A stretch of DNA of 64,000 nt from Candidatus Jingweiarchaeum tengchongense (GCA_025920705.1 JAPDLJ010000001.1:124001-188000), one strand, 5' to 3'. Positions 8,196 through 17,263 are shown, counted from the first letter of the stretch. Made by a program: numbers and translations. The notes: a model not told the origin generated them from the sequence alone.

Positions 8196-9179
8196 ATGGA
8201 TGACTTATTTTTAACAAGAAAAGTTAGGAATGAACTAAAAAAACCACTTGGAATGTTAATCATTGGGAGAAATAAAAAAAGAGTTGTAAGGAAGATTTTA
8301 AGAAAAATTTCTAAATTAAAATATGAAAAATTGATATGTGTTGGTGATACTGCAACAAATAGCTTCCTTTCAATCGGATTTAGACCGGACATATGTATTT
8401 TTGATGGAAGAATAAGGAGGAACAGATATATAAAGGTCAAATTAAAACCGACGTTGTACATCTATAATCCTCCATCTTCAATAAATAAGGAAGCATGGAA
8501 AGTTATCAAACGTGCAATCAAAAGTAAAAAGAAAGAGAATATTTTTGTTGAAGGAGAAGAAGACCTTCTTGTCATCCCATGCGTTATCCTTTCAAAAAAT
8601 AACATTGTTGTATATGGTCAACCATCGAAAGGTATCGTGTTTTTAACTAGCGATAAAGAGACAAGAAAAAAATTTGTCAAAATCATCAAAAAAATGAAAA
8701 AAGGAAAATTTGAGAAAGTAATTGTTGGTGGCACATTTGATCGACTACACATTGGCCATAAATTCTTTCTAAAAACAGCAAGTTTCTATGGAAGGAAGAT
8801 GATTGTTGGACTAACGAGTGATGAAATGTGTAGAAAAAAAACAGATTTCGATAAAATATGGAAGTACGATAAGAGAAAAAAAGTGCTTTATAGATTTTTA
8901 AAGAGGAACAAAATAAAATTTGAAATTGTGAAAATCCATGACATATTCGGACCAGCACTAAAAATTAGGGGAGAATGTGCTATTGTTGTTACAGGAGAAA
9001 CGGAGAAAAATGCAATAAAAATAAATAAGAAAAGAATGGGAATGGGTTTAAAGGAGATTGAAATGATTGTCTTATACTTCATAAAATCTAAAGATGGTAA
9101 AATAATATCATCATCGAGAATAAGGGCTGGAGAAATAGATAGGAATGGTAAATTAATTTTATCTAATATTGTTTTCTAA
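8196..9179 (+). CDS. Fused GTP-dependent dephospho-CoA kinase (DUF359) and phosphopantetheine adenylyltransferase
   Basis: This 327-residue protein has two parts. Residues 1-165 match DUF359, the archaeal GTP-dependent dephospho-CoA kinase family: ICVGDTATN, PDICIFDGRIRR, then the VEGEEDLLVIP motif at 118-128. Residues 174-325 are an archaeal phosphopantetheine adenylyltransferase with the nucleotidyltransferase motif GTFDRLHIGH (179-188) and the C-terminal ISSSRIRAGEID. Together they would catalyse the last two CoA steps, pantetheine-phosphate to dephospho-CoA to CoA. The ATG at 8196 is chosen because the upstream open frame runs through tRNA-Ser. Both motif sets are intact. The assignment of both domains is by motif recognition. 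Confidence 0.85.
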   Translation: MDDLFLTRKVRNELKKPLGMLIIGRNKKRVVRKILRKISKLKYEKLICVGDTATNSFLSIGFRPDICIFDGRIRRNRYIKVKLKPTLYIYNPPSSINKEAWKVIKRAIKSKKKENIFVEGEEDLLVIPCVILSKNNIVVYGQPSKGIVFLTSDKETRKKFVKIIKKMKKGKFEKVIVGGTFDRLHIGHKFFLKTASFYGRKMIVGLTSDEMCRKKTDFDKIWKYDKRKKVLYRFLKRNKIKFEIVKIHDIFGPALKIRGECAIVVTGETEKNAIKINKKRMGMGLKEIEMIVLYFIKSKDGKIISSSRIRAGEIDRNGKLILSNIVF

Positions 9180-9342
9180 GTTCTTTGGGTAACATAATCG
9201 GAATACCATCCTCAATTGGATATTCTTCTTTACATTTTACGCAGATGAGTTTATTTTTCTTTAATTTAACATCCGCCTTACATACAGGACATGCTAAAAT
9301 TTTCAGAAGTTCGATGTCAATAATGGACCCCTTCTCTTTCAT
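9163..9342 (-). CDS. Trm112-like zinc-ribbon methyltransferase activator
   Basis: This 59-residue protein reads MKEKGSIIDIELLKILACP, then CKADV, KLICVKC and YPIEDGIPIMLPKE. The layout ILxCPxC...LxCxxC...YPIxDGIPxML is diagnostic of the Trm112/YcaR (UPF0434) family. Trm112 proteins bind and stabilise class I methyltransferases that modify tRNA, rRNA or release factors. It lies 15 nt downstream of a methyltransferase gene on the same strand, which is therefore its likely partner. Its 3' end overlaps the convergent CoA-enzyme gene by 17 nt. Confidence 0.82.
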   Translation of the reverse strand: MKEKGSIIDIELLKILACPVCKADVKLKKNKLICVKCKEEYPIEDGIPIMLPKELRKQY

Positions 9343-9357
9343 ATTTATCCCATATAA

Positions 9358-9960
9358 TTAATCACTTTTAAAATTTTTGCTTAAATACACATAATAACCT
9401 TTTTCTCTTGCAATTATTTCACAATTTCCAAATATTTGAAACATCCTGTACTTTAACCTTCTTCCACCTTTTTTCTCTCTTGCAACAATTTCCAATTTTC
9501 CACCATCATTCAAAAATTCTTTTGCACCATCTATGATTTTATAACAGGTGTCCAAACCAGCACTTATTGGTGGATTACAAACAATAAAATCAAATTTTTT
9601 CCCTTTGATTGGTTCGTACAAGTTTCCAAATATCACTTTAGCATTTTTTACATGATTGAGCTTTATGTTCTTCTTAGCCAATTGGACTGCTCTCTTATTT
9701 ATCTCTACCATTGTTACCTTACAACTTGGGTGGGTTTTTGCGATCACGATTCCTATTACCCCATAACCACAGCCCATGTCAAGGATCTCTGAATTTTCAG
9801 ATAAAATTAAATTTTTGAGAAGAACAATCGTACCTCTATCTACTTTTTTCTTTGAAAAGACACCTTTGGAGGAGAGAAACTTAAATTTTTTTGAGTTAAA
9901 ATTGAAATTTATGAAAAATTCTTTACCAGGAATTTGATGCACTGAAAAATAGTGTCGCAT
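9358..9960 (-). CDS. RsmC-like class I SAM-dependent methyltransferase
   Basis: This 200-residue protein resembles the 'MTS' small methyltransferase domain. It has HYFSV at the N-terminus, VFSKKKVDRGTIVLL, SAM-binding motif I EILDMGCGYGVIG, and the NPP catalytic motif in FIVCNPPISAG. NPP-type enzymes methylate exocyclic amino groups of nucleic-acid bases or glutamine side chains. The single-domain length matches archaeal RsmC-like proteins. The substrate is not evident. Coupling to the adjacent Trm112-like gene suggests a translation-related target such as tRNA or a release factor. Confidence 0.8.
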   Translation of the reverse strand: MRHYFSVHQIPGKEFFINFNFNSKKFKFLSSKGVFSKKKVDRGTIVLLKNLILSENSEILDMGCGYGVIGIVIAKTHPSCKVTMVEINKRAVQLAKKNIKLNHVKNAKVIFGNLYEPIKGKKFDFIVCNPPISAGLDTCYKIIDGAKEFLNDGGKLEIVAREKKGGRRLKYRMFQIFGNCEIIAREKGYYVYLSKNFKSD

Positions 9961-10032
9961 AAAAATGCTATATTTTCAATGTTTAAATTGTTTCTCAACA
10001 AATTTTTATACTATGTAATTCTATAAATTAAT

Positions 10033-10431
10033 ATGAAAAAATGCTTCATTAGTGAGCTTAAAGCGAAGGAGCAAAGGGTAAAGAAAAAGGAATATGCTGG
10101 ATTCTCAACGCGCTTTCTTGCGCAAGTGATAGACATCATCGCAATTTTTGTAATATCGGCAATTCCTTACATAGGTAAAATAATCGGTTTGTTCTATGAA
10201 ACGATTTTCATTGGTCTACTTGGAACCACTCCGGGAAAAATGGCATTTGGTTTGGTCGTTGTTGACGAGAATGGTAGGTATCCAATCGGTCTATTAAGAG
10301 CTTTTCTTAGATTCATTGGAAAAATAATCAGTGGTATCATACTTTGTATTGGTTTTCTATTAATAATTGTGGATGATAAAAAACGTGGACTGCATGATAA
10401 AGTAGCAAATACATACGTGGTTTACAAATAA
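10033..10431 (+). CDS. RDD-family membrane protein
   Basis: This 132-residue protein has a charged N-terminus, then FSTRFLAQVIDIIAIFVISA, which places the conserved R and D of an RDD domain at the start of the first helix. About three membrane spans follow, with GLLGTTPGKMAFGL in the middle and DKKRGLHDKVANTYVV at the end. Both are RDD-family hallmarks. Function is generally unknown, and some members are linked to Na+/H+ or Li+ transport. It stands alone between convergent and divergent neighbours. A TATA-like run (TTTTTATACTA) lies upstream. Confidence 0.8.
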   Translation: MKKCFISELKAKEQRVKKKEYAGFSTRFLAQVIDIIAIFVISAIPYIGKIIGLFYETIFIGLLGTTPGKMAFGLVVVDENGRYPIGLLRAFLRFIGKIISGIILCIGFLLIIVDDKKRGLHDKVANTYVVYK

Positions 10432-10434
10432 AGT

Positions 10435-11409
10435 TTATTTTTTAAGACTGGGATAGGTGCCCTTTTTCATAATAACTCGCTCAAGAGAACATACGATTCC
10501 TTTTTTATTTTTCTGAATCTCTTCGCTTGTCATATTTGATCTTGCAATTGCAACAAGTTCATCTTTCAGCGTCATTATTGCGATAAGTTCATTTCTCTTT
10601 ATTTCATTATTGAATTTCACGACACCTGGAATTGCCAATTGTGCACCTGTGCAAATTGGATCAACAGCATTGTCACTGATCCATATTTTCTTTAAGTGCT
10701 CAACTGCGAATTCGCAGGGGAGTATGCAATATCTCAAAAATTTTTCATCACATTCTTTTCTCCACAAATAATATGCTAATTGTAAATCCTCAAGCTTGAC
10801 TAGGTGGTAGTCTTCATTAAACTGACCAACTTTTGTCCTTCTTAATTCAACCATGTGCGCACCCGTACCAAGTTTCTTTCCGATCTGATCGCATAGTTTT
10901 CTAATATATGTACCGGATTCACAACCCACTCTAAACAAAACATCTCTATCTTTTATTTCAAGTATATTTATATAATAGATCTCCCTTTCCCTTAGAACTC
11001 GCTTTACATGTGATCTTACGGGTGGAACTTGTTTTATTTTTCCGACAAAACTTTGCATCACTTTTTTTATTTCCTCAGCATCTTTATCCTTGTGAACATG
11101 CATTAAACAAACATATTCTTTACCACAGAGTAAGAGTGCCTTTAAAACCTTACATGAATTTTCTAACGCGATGGGTAAAATACCGGTCACGGCAGGATCC
11201 AACGTACCCGCGTGTCCTGCCTTATCTATGTTCAGAATCTTTTTTACATAATATGTAACTTGATGGGAAGTTGGACCTGCAATTTTATCAAGATTTATAA
11301 ATCCATTTCTAATGTGGTTAATGATATCTCTATCATTTGGATCAGAACCATAAGATGGATCTGTCTCCTCTTCCTTCTTCACTATTATTTTATCTTTATC
11401 CTTCATCAT
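10435..11409 (-). CDS. cbf5: tRNA/rRNA pseudouridine synthase Cbf5 (H/ACA RNP catalytic subunit)
   Basis: This 324-residue TruB-family enzyme has motif GHAGTLDPAVTGILP with catalytic D71, SGTYIRKLCDQIG further on, and a C-terminal PUA domain (about 240-315, containing ICTGAQLAIPGVV). In archaea Cbf5 works with Nop10, L7Ae and Gar1 to isomerise guide-selected uridines and U55 of tRNA. The first 30 residues are a charged extension. It lies downstream of the L14e gene at the end of the ribosomal cluster, its usual archaeal place, after a 90-nt A+T-rich gap that may hold its own promoter. Confidence 0.95.
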   Translation of the reverse strand: MMKDKDKIIVKKEEETDPSYGSDPNDRDIINHIRNGFINLDKIAGPTSHQVTYYVKKILNIDKAGHAGTLDPAVTGILPIALENSCKVLKALLLCGKEYVCLMHVHKDKDAEEIKKVMQSFVGKIKQVPPVRSHVKRVLREREIYYINILEIKDRDVLFRVGCESGTYIRKLCDQIGKKLGTGAHMVELRRTKVGQFNEDYHLVKLEDLQLAYYLWRKECDEKFLRYCILPCEFAVEHLKKIWISDNAVDPICTGAQLAIPGVVKFNNEIKRNELIAIMTLKDELVAIARSNMTSEEIQKNKKGIVCSLERVIMKKGTYPSLKK

Positions 11410-11499
11410 TTTCTATATATTATATTCATTCTTATTATAAGAAATTTAAGACTTGTAAATTAATGTCAATATTGTAACAAGGTGTTATTAACGTAATTT

Positions 11500-11841
11500 T
11501 CATTTAAGTTTCTTCTTTGCTTCTTTTTTGCCCTTTTTCTCCTCTACCTTCTTCTTCTCCTCTGCTTTCTCCTTTTTCTCTTCCTTTACAACCTGTCTTT
11601 TTTCAAATTCTTTGGGAATCAAATTTGCTTCTTTCATTTTATTTATTACTTCCTCTGTACTCGCTCCCTTCTCAATTTCGATTTTCTGTGGAAGAATTTT
11701 TAAATGATCAATGTTGCATCTTCTTCTTTTTACTTCACCATCTATCAAAACAAAGTTATTATCAATTACATCCACAATCACACATTTTCTATTTTTTTCT
11801 CTACCTTTTGTCTTAATGCAAGCCCTTCCAATCTCTATCAT
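11500..11841 (-). CDS. rpl14e: Large-subunit ribosomal protein L14e
   Basis: The KOW-type core MIEIGRACIKTKGREKNRK...VIVDVIDNNFVLIDG identifies eL14. I start at the ATG at 11841 (113 residues) because an AAGGTGAT Shine-Dalgarno sequence precedes it inside the end of the upstream gene. A longer frame reaching 11859 would erase that site. The last 40 residues are almost entirely Lys and Glu, a low-complexity tail longer than in typical archaeal L14e. Confidence 0.9.
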   Translation of the reverse strand: MIEIGRACIKTKGREKNRKCVIVDVIDNNFVLIDGEVKRRRCNIDHLKILPQKIEIEKGASTEEVINKMKEANLIPKEFEKRQVVKEEKKEKAEEKKKVEEKKGKKEAKKKLK

Positions 11842-11845
11842 AAAA

Positions 11846-12292
11846 TCACCTTTTAACAAATATTTTTGAAAGTATCTTGTTCATAATCAATGAGAATATA
11901 AGTGATGATAAAATGAATGTTCCTAACCAACCAAGTCCAGTACCCAATATTGGAATAGAAAATGGAAATGTAATTAATTTGCCTGTTTCTTTAAATATGT
12001 TTGAGAGATAACTCATAATAATTATGAAGGGGACAAATGTTATCAGTGTTGGTTTCATTGTCTTGTTCATTACGTCAAGGTTTATGCTAATCAGCTGGTT
12101 CTGAATTTTAATATATTCTGGGTCACTAACCTTCATCTTTTTAAGTTCGCTCTGCAATTTCTTCATTTCTTCTTTTTTTGAATTTATGTAATTCTGATCA
12201 ACTGTTAGAAAGTAAACGAGTTGAGAAAATAGCGTAATTAAAAAGGATGCAATTAGCACTAATTGAAGCGTTGTTAATATCATTTTAAGCAC
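11846..12292 (-). CDS. DUF106 / YidC-like membrane insertase homologue
   Basis: This 148-residue protein has an N-terminal membrane helix, a Lys/Glu-rich coiled coil (SKKEEMKKLQSELKKM) followed by KPTLITFVPF, and two more helices. This layout is that of archaeal DUF106 (Ylp), the Oxa1-superfamily relative of YidC, EMC3 and TMCO1, which helps insert membrane proteins. It overlaps secY by 8 nt and precedes L14e, as in many archaea, although adk is missing between secY and this gene. Confidence 0.88.
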   Translation of the reverse strand: MLKMILTTLQLVLIASFLITLFSQLVYFLTVDQNYINSKKEEMKKLQSELKKMKVSDPEYIKIQNQLISINLDVMNKTMKPTLITFVPFIIIMSYLSNIFKETGKLITFPFSIPILGTGLGWLGTFILSSLIFSLIMNKILSKIFVKR

Positions 12293-13685
12293 TCAATAAT
12301 TTCCTTGCTAGCGGATGCAATTCTTCCAAATGGGTTCTCATTACTTGTTGATAAAATCCATATATAATCATTACTGCAAGTAAAATCCCCGTTCCTCTTG
12401 AAAGCGCACCAAATAGATCGGCAAAAACAGATAGGAAGCCAACAGCTAATCCGCCCATCACTGTGAGTGGAAAAATGTATCTGGCAAGTATTCTTTCAAT
12501 TACCCGATCATCTCTTCTAAAACCAGGTACACTCAAACCAGAGCTAAGTATTTGTTTTGCAACAGAAGCTGGGTCTTGTCCACCAACGTGTGTCCATAAT
12601 ATTGAGAATATGACAGCACCACTCAACATCAACATTAAATAAACAAATGTGGATATGATAAAATCCTTGGTAAGCCCATAAAACAATATAAGTGCAAAAT
12701 GTGGAGGTTCCAAGTATTTTGCTATTCCTGATACGGGTACCTCTCGATAACCACCTGTAATGGATTCAATTCTTTCGTATCTTCCTAATATTGGTATATT
12801 GGCATGATAAAGCATAATACCCCAAAATTGGAGACTTGCAACTAATGAAGCAGTTAAAATTACTGGAATGTTGCTTGTGTACATGAAATTTATTGGCCAT
12901 CTTATACCGAAACCTCTGACCCTCCCAAAGCTCAATGGAACCTGAACGTTTATGGATTGTAGAAATGTTGCTAATGCAAAAACAATTAAAGTTGCGATGA
13001 TGGATAGAAGCGGCCATGTGATTTCAATATATCTTCCTTGAATCAGTAAAGATATTATTTTGGGAATAGCGCCATAGGGAACCGAAGGATCGCTTGGGTC
13101 TGAGAATGGGGAAAATCCTTGAACAAATATTTCCCTAGCAACACCTGCTACAATAAATAATGAAATACCTGAACCTATACCCCACTTACTTGATATCTCA
13201 TCAAGCAACATTAGTATGAATCCACCTAAAATAAGTTGTAGTATCATAATTGCTGAAATGAGAATTGAAGGATACGCTGGAGGTAATGCTCCACTGAGTA
13301 CATACATTCCATTTTCAAGAAAAATAAATGCAACTGAAAAAAGTTTATGTAGACCCTCATACATATTTTTTCCTTCTGGTGTTTGTGTATCTATCTTTAT
13401 TATTTCGGCTCCCATCATTAATTGTAATACAATACTACCTGTAACGATCGGTCCAATTCCAAGCGTGATGAGAGAGCCAAATTGGGCTGCTAATAAAACA
13501 GCAAGTGCTTCAAAACGGGAAACATAATTTTTATTTAAACCATAAAGTGGAATGAGAGAAAGTACAAAGTACAGAATTAGAACGATTGAAGTCCATGTCA
13601 ATTTCTCTTTGAGGCTTAATCTCTTTTTTGGTTTTTCAACTTCAGGTAATAAAAATAATAAATCTTTCAATGCCAACCTACTCAC
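12285..13685 (-). CDS. secY: Preprotein translocase subunit SecY
   Basis: This 466-residue protein has ten hydrophobic spans. SecY hallmarks are the plug region after LIPLYGLN, GIGPIVTGSIVLQLMMG, GIGSGISLFIVAG and the C-terminal PGFRRDDRVIERILARYI loop. It forms the protein-conducting channel with SecE and Sec61beta. It is the last gene of the spc-like part of the cluster and overlaps L15 by 8 nt. Confidence 0.97.
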   Translation of the reverse strand: MSRLALKDLLFLLPEVEKPKKRLSLKEKLTWTSIVLILYFVLSLIPLYGLNKNYVSRFEALAVLLAAQFGSLITLGIGPIVTGSIVLQLMMGAEIIKIDTQTPEGKNMYEGLHKLFSVAFIFLENGMYVLSGALPPAYPSILISAIMILQLILGGFILMLLDEISSKWGIGSGISLFIVAGVAREIFVQGFSPFSDPSDPSVPYGAIPKIISLLIQGRYIEITWPLLSIIATLIVFALATFLQSINVQVPLSFGRVRGFGIRWPINFMYTSNIPVILTASLVASLQFWGIMLYHANIPILGRYERIESITGGYREVPVSGIAKYLEPPHFALILFYGLTKDFIISTFVYLMLMLSGAVIFSILWTHVGGQDPASVAKQILSSGLSVPGFRRDDRVIERILARYIFPLTVMGGLAVGFLSVFADLFGALSRGTGILLAVMIIYGFYQQVMRTHLEELHPLARKLLSA

Positions 13686-14094
13686 CCACTATTTTTCCTC
13701 CAGCTCTCTCAATCTTTTCTTTAGCTTTTTTTGAAAATGATTTTGCTTTTACAATTATTTTTTTTGTTACATTCCCACCACTTAGTAGTTTATCATAACC
13801 CAATTTTGAGATGTCAATCACATAGTATTCTCCATCCTTACTTGCGATTCCCTTCTCTAATAAGCTTTCTATTTTTTCATCAATAAAGCCTATGTTTATG
13901 CCTCTCTCGTGTTTCTTTAATATCGGAACAAAACCTCTTTTTCCAATCGTATTACTCGCTGCGCTTGATACCTTCTGTTCCCCTCTTTTCCCCATTCCTG
14001 ACTTTCCTCTTCCACCCCGGTGGCCTGCACCTCTTCTCTTCTGTCCGAGTCTTCTGCTGTATCCTCTTTTTTTTCTTGATTTTTTTCTGCCCAT
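13678..14094 (-). CDS. rpl15: Large-subunit ribosomal protein L15 (uL15)
   Basis: This 138-residue protein has a Gly/Arg/Lys-rich N-terminus (KKRGYSRRLGQKRRGAGHRG, GGRGKSG) that threads into 23S rRNA. The C-terminal part has LSGGNVTKKIIVKAKSFSKKAKEKIE, typical of uL15. It abuts the L30 stop with no gap and overlaps secY. Confidence 0.95.
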   Translation of the reverse strand: MGRKKSRKKRGYSRRLGQKRRGAGHRGGRGKSGMGKRGEQKVSSAASNTIGKRGFVPILKKHERGINIGFIDEKIESLLEKGIASKDGEYYVIDISKLGYDKLLSGGNVTKKIIVKAKSFSKKAKEKIERAGGKIVGE

Positions 14095-14559
14095 TTAAAT
14101 CATCTTTTTTAGGAGCACATTTATCTTTTCTCCCCTGTAACCAAGCGCTCCTCCTTCTTTGAAACTTACTTTAATTCCCTTTCTCTCAAATCCACCACTT
14201 GGTGGCTTCAATCTAAAAACTTTTTTAACCCCAAGTTTCCTTATGTCTTCTTTTCCTTCAATTATAAGCTTACAAAATTCCTCTATTTCCATATTTACTT
14301 TGCTCTTCACATATTCTCTATCTATTCTCTTTCCTTTCTGGATATAGCCTCGCTTTAGTAAAAGTTGTGATAATGTATCGGCATTGATCTCTCCCCATGT
14401 AATAAAATCCTTAACCTTTTTTAACATTCCAAGATTTACTTTGTCATCATCTAAAATAACACAGCTATTTTTCTTATTAAGTCCTAATAATTTTAATGTG
14501 TATCTAATGTCATGTGGTGCTCTCACGCTACCTCTTATTCTTATCGCAGCTAACTTCAT
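14095..14559 (-). CDS. rpl30: Large-subunit ribosomal protein L30 (uL30)
   Basis: This 154-residue archaeal-length uL30 reads MKLAAIRIRGSVRAPHDIRYTLKLL, then NSCVILDDDKVNLGMLKKVKDFITWGEI. The C-terminal half has LKPPSGGFERKGIKVSF. The gene overlaps S5 by 4 nt (ATGA). Confidence 0.95.
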   Translation of the reverse strand: MKLAAIRIRGSVRAPHDIRYTLKLLGLNKKNSCVILDDDKVNLGMLKKVKDFITWGEINADTLSQLLLKRGYIQKGKRIDREYVKSKVNMEIEEFCKLIIEGKEDIRKLGVKKVFRLKPPSGGFERKGIKVSFKEGGALGYRGEKINVLLKKMI

Positions 14560-15290
14560 TCTTTTTTACCCTCCACGATGCCCAAGCTCTTCTTCTGTAT
14601 TTCACCAATCTTGTAATATGAAAGTTTTTTAAGTGCATCAAAACATGCAAATGCAAGATTTATCCTTGTCCTTGTTTCACCAAATGTTTTGCTCCATACA
14701 TCACTTATACCTGCAAGGGATAAAATTTTTTTCAATTCGTTGTGAACACAGAGACCTATGCCTTTCGGTGCTGGTAATAATTCAACTCTTACACTGCTAC
14801 ACCTGCCTTTTATTTTAAATGGTATCGAGTGCGCCTCTCCACAATTGCATTCCCAACTACCACATCCTCTCTTTATTTTTATCACATTCAATTTTGCATT
14901 TCTGATCGCTTTCTCTCTTGCTGGAACTGTTTCAGGCGAAGAACCTAAACCTATTCCAACATAACCATTTCTGTTTCCAACAACAGCCAGACAGACAAAT
15001 TTTATTCTGCTCCCTTCTGCTGTTTTTTTCTGTGTTTGTCTGAAAACTTTTCTCTGTCCGCCACCAAATTTTCCCTTACTCTGTCCTATTAGAACTAGAT
15101 CACTCTCAAGATTTGGAATCAGAAAATCAACAATCTCTGGTTCCCTAATCTTTATACCTTTATCAAGTATTTCATCTATGTCAGAAATCTTTCCTTCTTT
15201 TACCAATTTCCCTATCTTTGTCTTTGGTATCCATTCTTCTTTAGTTTCCTCTTTAGTTTCCTCTTTTTCCTCCAATTGTTCCTCATCCAT
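14556..15290 (-). CDS. rps5: Small-subunit ribosomal protein S5 (uS5)
   Basis: This 244-residue protein contains the S5 double-stranded RNA-binding core (RIKFVCLAVVGNRNGYVGIG) and the C-terminal domain with APKGIGLCVHNELKKILSLAGI. The first 35 residues are an unusually acidic Glu/Lys extension with a repeated KEETKEE motif. S5 lies at the mRNA entry channel. The gene overlaps both flanking genes. Confidence 0.95.
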   Translation of the reverse strand: MDEEQLEEKEETKEETKEEWIPKTKIGKLVKEGKISDIDEILDKGIKIREPEIVDFLIPNLESDLVLIGQSKGKFGGGQRKVFRQTQKKTAEGSRIKFVCLAVVGNRNGYVGIGLGSSPETVPAREKAIRNAKLNVIKIKRGCGSWECNCGEAHSIPFKIKGRCSSVRVELLPAPKGIGLCVHNELKKILSLAGISDVWSKTFGETRTRINLAFACFDALKKLSYYKIGEIQKKSLGIVEGKKE

Positions 15291-15855
15291 TTTTTACACC
15301 AAAACTATCAATTATTTTCTTCTTTACTTCCTCAAAATGGTTTTCGAAGTTCTCAACATCAAAATTTGATTTTTTGTACATTGAAAACTGATTTTTCATT
15401 TCTTTCTCTTTCAGGATTTTAAAATAATTTGAAATATGTTTACCTCTTATTCGATCCTCGCTTGGAAGTACTTCTTTGTCAAATGGAACATTTATGCCAG
15501 AATCAACGAAACCCTTTAAACAAGCATAAAGCGAAGAACCTTTTGTTGGAACATGCATTCCTATGTCAAGTATTGCTTCATTGATTTTGTTTCTGGCTCT
15601 TAATCCACATAAAAGACCTGTTAAATATGCTGCTGGAATATTATTGGGATGTGCCTTCCAACCAAATTTTTTCAGCTCTAATGAATTTGCGCTCGCAATT
15701 GTTCTATCCCCTTTCTCATCATAAATCACTACTTGGGAAATAATCGAGTTCAATTTTCTTCTAACCACTAATCTTGGCTTTCCAGAAAGTAGTAGTTTCA
15801 ATCTTTTCCTATAATTTGTCTTTTTTTCTCTCCTGCGTTTGTATGCCAATCTCAT
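15283..15855 (-). CDS. rpl18: Large-subunit ribosomal protein L18 (uL18)
   Basis: This 190-residue protein binds 5S rRNA. The core has RRREKKTNYRKRLKLL near the N-terminus, then GKPRLVVRRKLNSIISQVV, and ending NKINEAILDIGMHVPTKGSSL. The C-terminal extension (residues 125-190) is of the archaeal type. It is joined to L19e by a 4-nt overlap. Confidence 0.95.
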   Translation of the reverse strand: MRLAYKRRREKKTNYRKRLKLLLSGKPRLVVRRKLNSIISQVVIYDEKGDRTIASANSLELKKFGWKAHPNNIPAAYLTGLLCGLRARNKINEAILDIGMHVPTKGSSLYACLKGFVDSGINVPFDKEVLPSEDRIRGKHISNYFKILKEKEMKNQFSMYKKSNFDVENFENHFEEVKKKIIDSFGVKNG

Positions 15856-16301
15856 ACTTTCACTCCAAATTCTTTATCTATGTAAAGTTTGATGTGGGAA
15901 ATGCTTCTGAAAAATCCACCCTTCGAAAGCAAATACAATTTTCTATATTGTGTTTTTGTAATTTTTCCCGTATTTTTAAGTTCTTTTAAGAAACTTCTTT
16001 GTACTCTTATTTTATTTACCCAAACTTGAGCGTGAGGTACTCGTGCTGATTTTTTACCCTTCCTTGAACCAGGACCTCTCCTCCTACCCTTCCTCTTCTG
16101 TTCCTGAATTTTTTTGGCTCTGAATCTTGAAATACCTCTTTTCTTCTTTATTTTTATCGCTCCTTCTTCTATCAGCGCAAGTAAATCTGCTCGAGTAATC
16201 GCTTCTTTAATATCTTTAGCTCTAGCTGGATCCAACCAGATTCTCTTCTTTCCAACACCTAAGATTCTACTTATTAGCCTCTTTTGCTGATCCAGCTTCA
16301 T
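15852..16301 (-). CDS. rpl19e: Large-subunit ribosomal protein L19e (eL19)
   Basis: This 149-residue protein reads [27 protein letters not shown], then the basic GRRRGPGSRKGKKSARVP and KTQYRKLYLLSKGGFFRSISHI, all eL19 signatures. Its ATG lies 35 nt inside the end of the L32e gene. Family N-termini begin at this point, so the overlap is probably genuine. Confidence 0.95.
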   Translation of the reverse strand: MKLDQQKRLISRILGVGKKRIWLDPARAKDIKEAITRADLLALIEEGAIKIKKKRGISRFRAKKIQEQKRKGRRRGPGSRKGKKSARVPHAQVWVNKIRVQRSFLKELKNTGKITKTQYRKLYLLSKGGFFRSISHIKLYIDKEFGVKV

Positions 16302-16716
16302 TTTTCTTCGCCTCGAATTTCTTCAAAAATTCTTCAGGTTTTTTTAAGTTGAGTATTTTAATTCCTCTTGCCATCGCTTCCTTTACAATCTCAACCTTTT
16401 TTTTCTTACCAACAGCTGCGATTCTAATCCCTTGTCTTTCTTTATCCTTAACCTTTTCCAAATCTTTAACATTTGCAACGTAAATTTCTTCCAGACCAGA
16501 GGGATGCAGGAATTTAACTTCTTTTGGTGAGGAATAACTTGGTGACGGCATCTTTGATACATATGATTTTTTCTTTCTTACCTTGCTATGCAAACCTTTT
16601 GGTCTTCTCCATACTTCCTTCAATCTTTTCCTTCGATGACATTCCCTTCTGATGAATATTGGTTTCTTTCTCTTTATCTTTCTCCTTAATTTTAAGAGTC
16701 TTTTAATTTCACTCAT
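16267..16716 (-). CDS. rpl32e: Large-subunit ribosomal protein L32e (eL32)
   Basis: This 149-residue protein contains [29 protein letters not shown] and GYSSP-like [21 protein letters not shown], characteristic of eL32. The last dozen codons, rich in Ala/Glu/Lys, are read in a second frame as the start of L19e. Confidence 0.95.
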   Translation of the reverse strand: MSEIKRLLKLRRKIKRKKPIFIRRECHRRKRLKEVWRRPKGLHSKVRKKKSYVSKMPSPSYSSPKEVKFLHPSGLEEIYVANVKDLEKVKDKERQGIRIAAVGKKKKVEIVKEAMARGIKILNLKKPEEFLKKFEAKKNEAGSAKEANK

Positions 16717-17263
16717 TCACCTTCGCCTTTTCAACAATGTATATTCCGTCTTGAAAGACTCTTCTATCAAGACCTCTAATCCTTGTTGCCCTTTCAATGT
16801 TAGCGGCTGTCTGTCCCACTTTTTCTATGTCTATCCCTTCAACGCAAATCTCATTACCTTTTACTTTGACATCCACTCCCTCAATAATCTTTGCTCTTCT
16901 TGGATTTCTTTCTCCCAAAAAATTTTCAATGATCAATTCGTTGCCTTGTAATTTGACATTCATCGGAAAATGGGAAAAGCATATTTTCAGTTTACATACA
17001 AAACCTTTTCTAACACCATCGAACATGTTCCTTATATGGGCAGCAAAGGTGTTCACCATCCTCTTCTCTTTTCTTGTATCTTTTGCTGCATTAATAATAA
17101 TTTTTTTATCTTTAATCTCAATTGATATATTCGGATATGCGAATTTTCTTTTTATTTCACCCTTTTCTCCTTTTATAACTAAAAAATTTCCATCCATATT
17201 CACATCTACTCCAGTTGGTATTTCTATTTCCTTATGGATTTTTTTCTTAGTAGACATAGGCAA
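16709..17263 (-). CDS. rpl6: Large-subunit ribosomal protein L6 (uL6)
   Basis: This 184-residue protein has two tandem L6 folds. The first contains [19 protein letters not shown], then [16 protein letters not shown]. The second contains [19 protein letters not shown] and [21 protein letters not shown]6 lies near the sarcin-ricin loop. The gene overlaps S8 by 17 nt upstream and L32e by 8 nt downstream. Confidence 0.95.
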   Translation of the reverse strand: MPMSTKKKIHKEIEIPTGVDVNMDGNFLVIKGEKGEIKRKFAYPNISIEIKDKKIIINAAKDTRKEKRMVNTFAAHIRNMFDGVRKGFVCKLKICFSHFPMNVKLQGNELIIENFLGERNPRRAKIIEGVDVKVKGNEICVEGIDIEKVGQTAANIERATRIRGLDRRVFQDGIYIVEKAKVNE

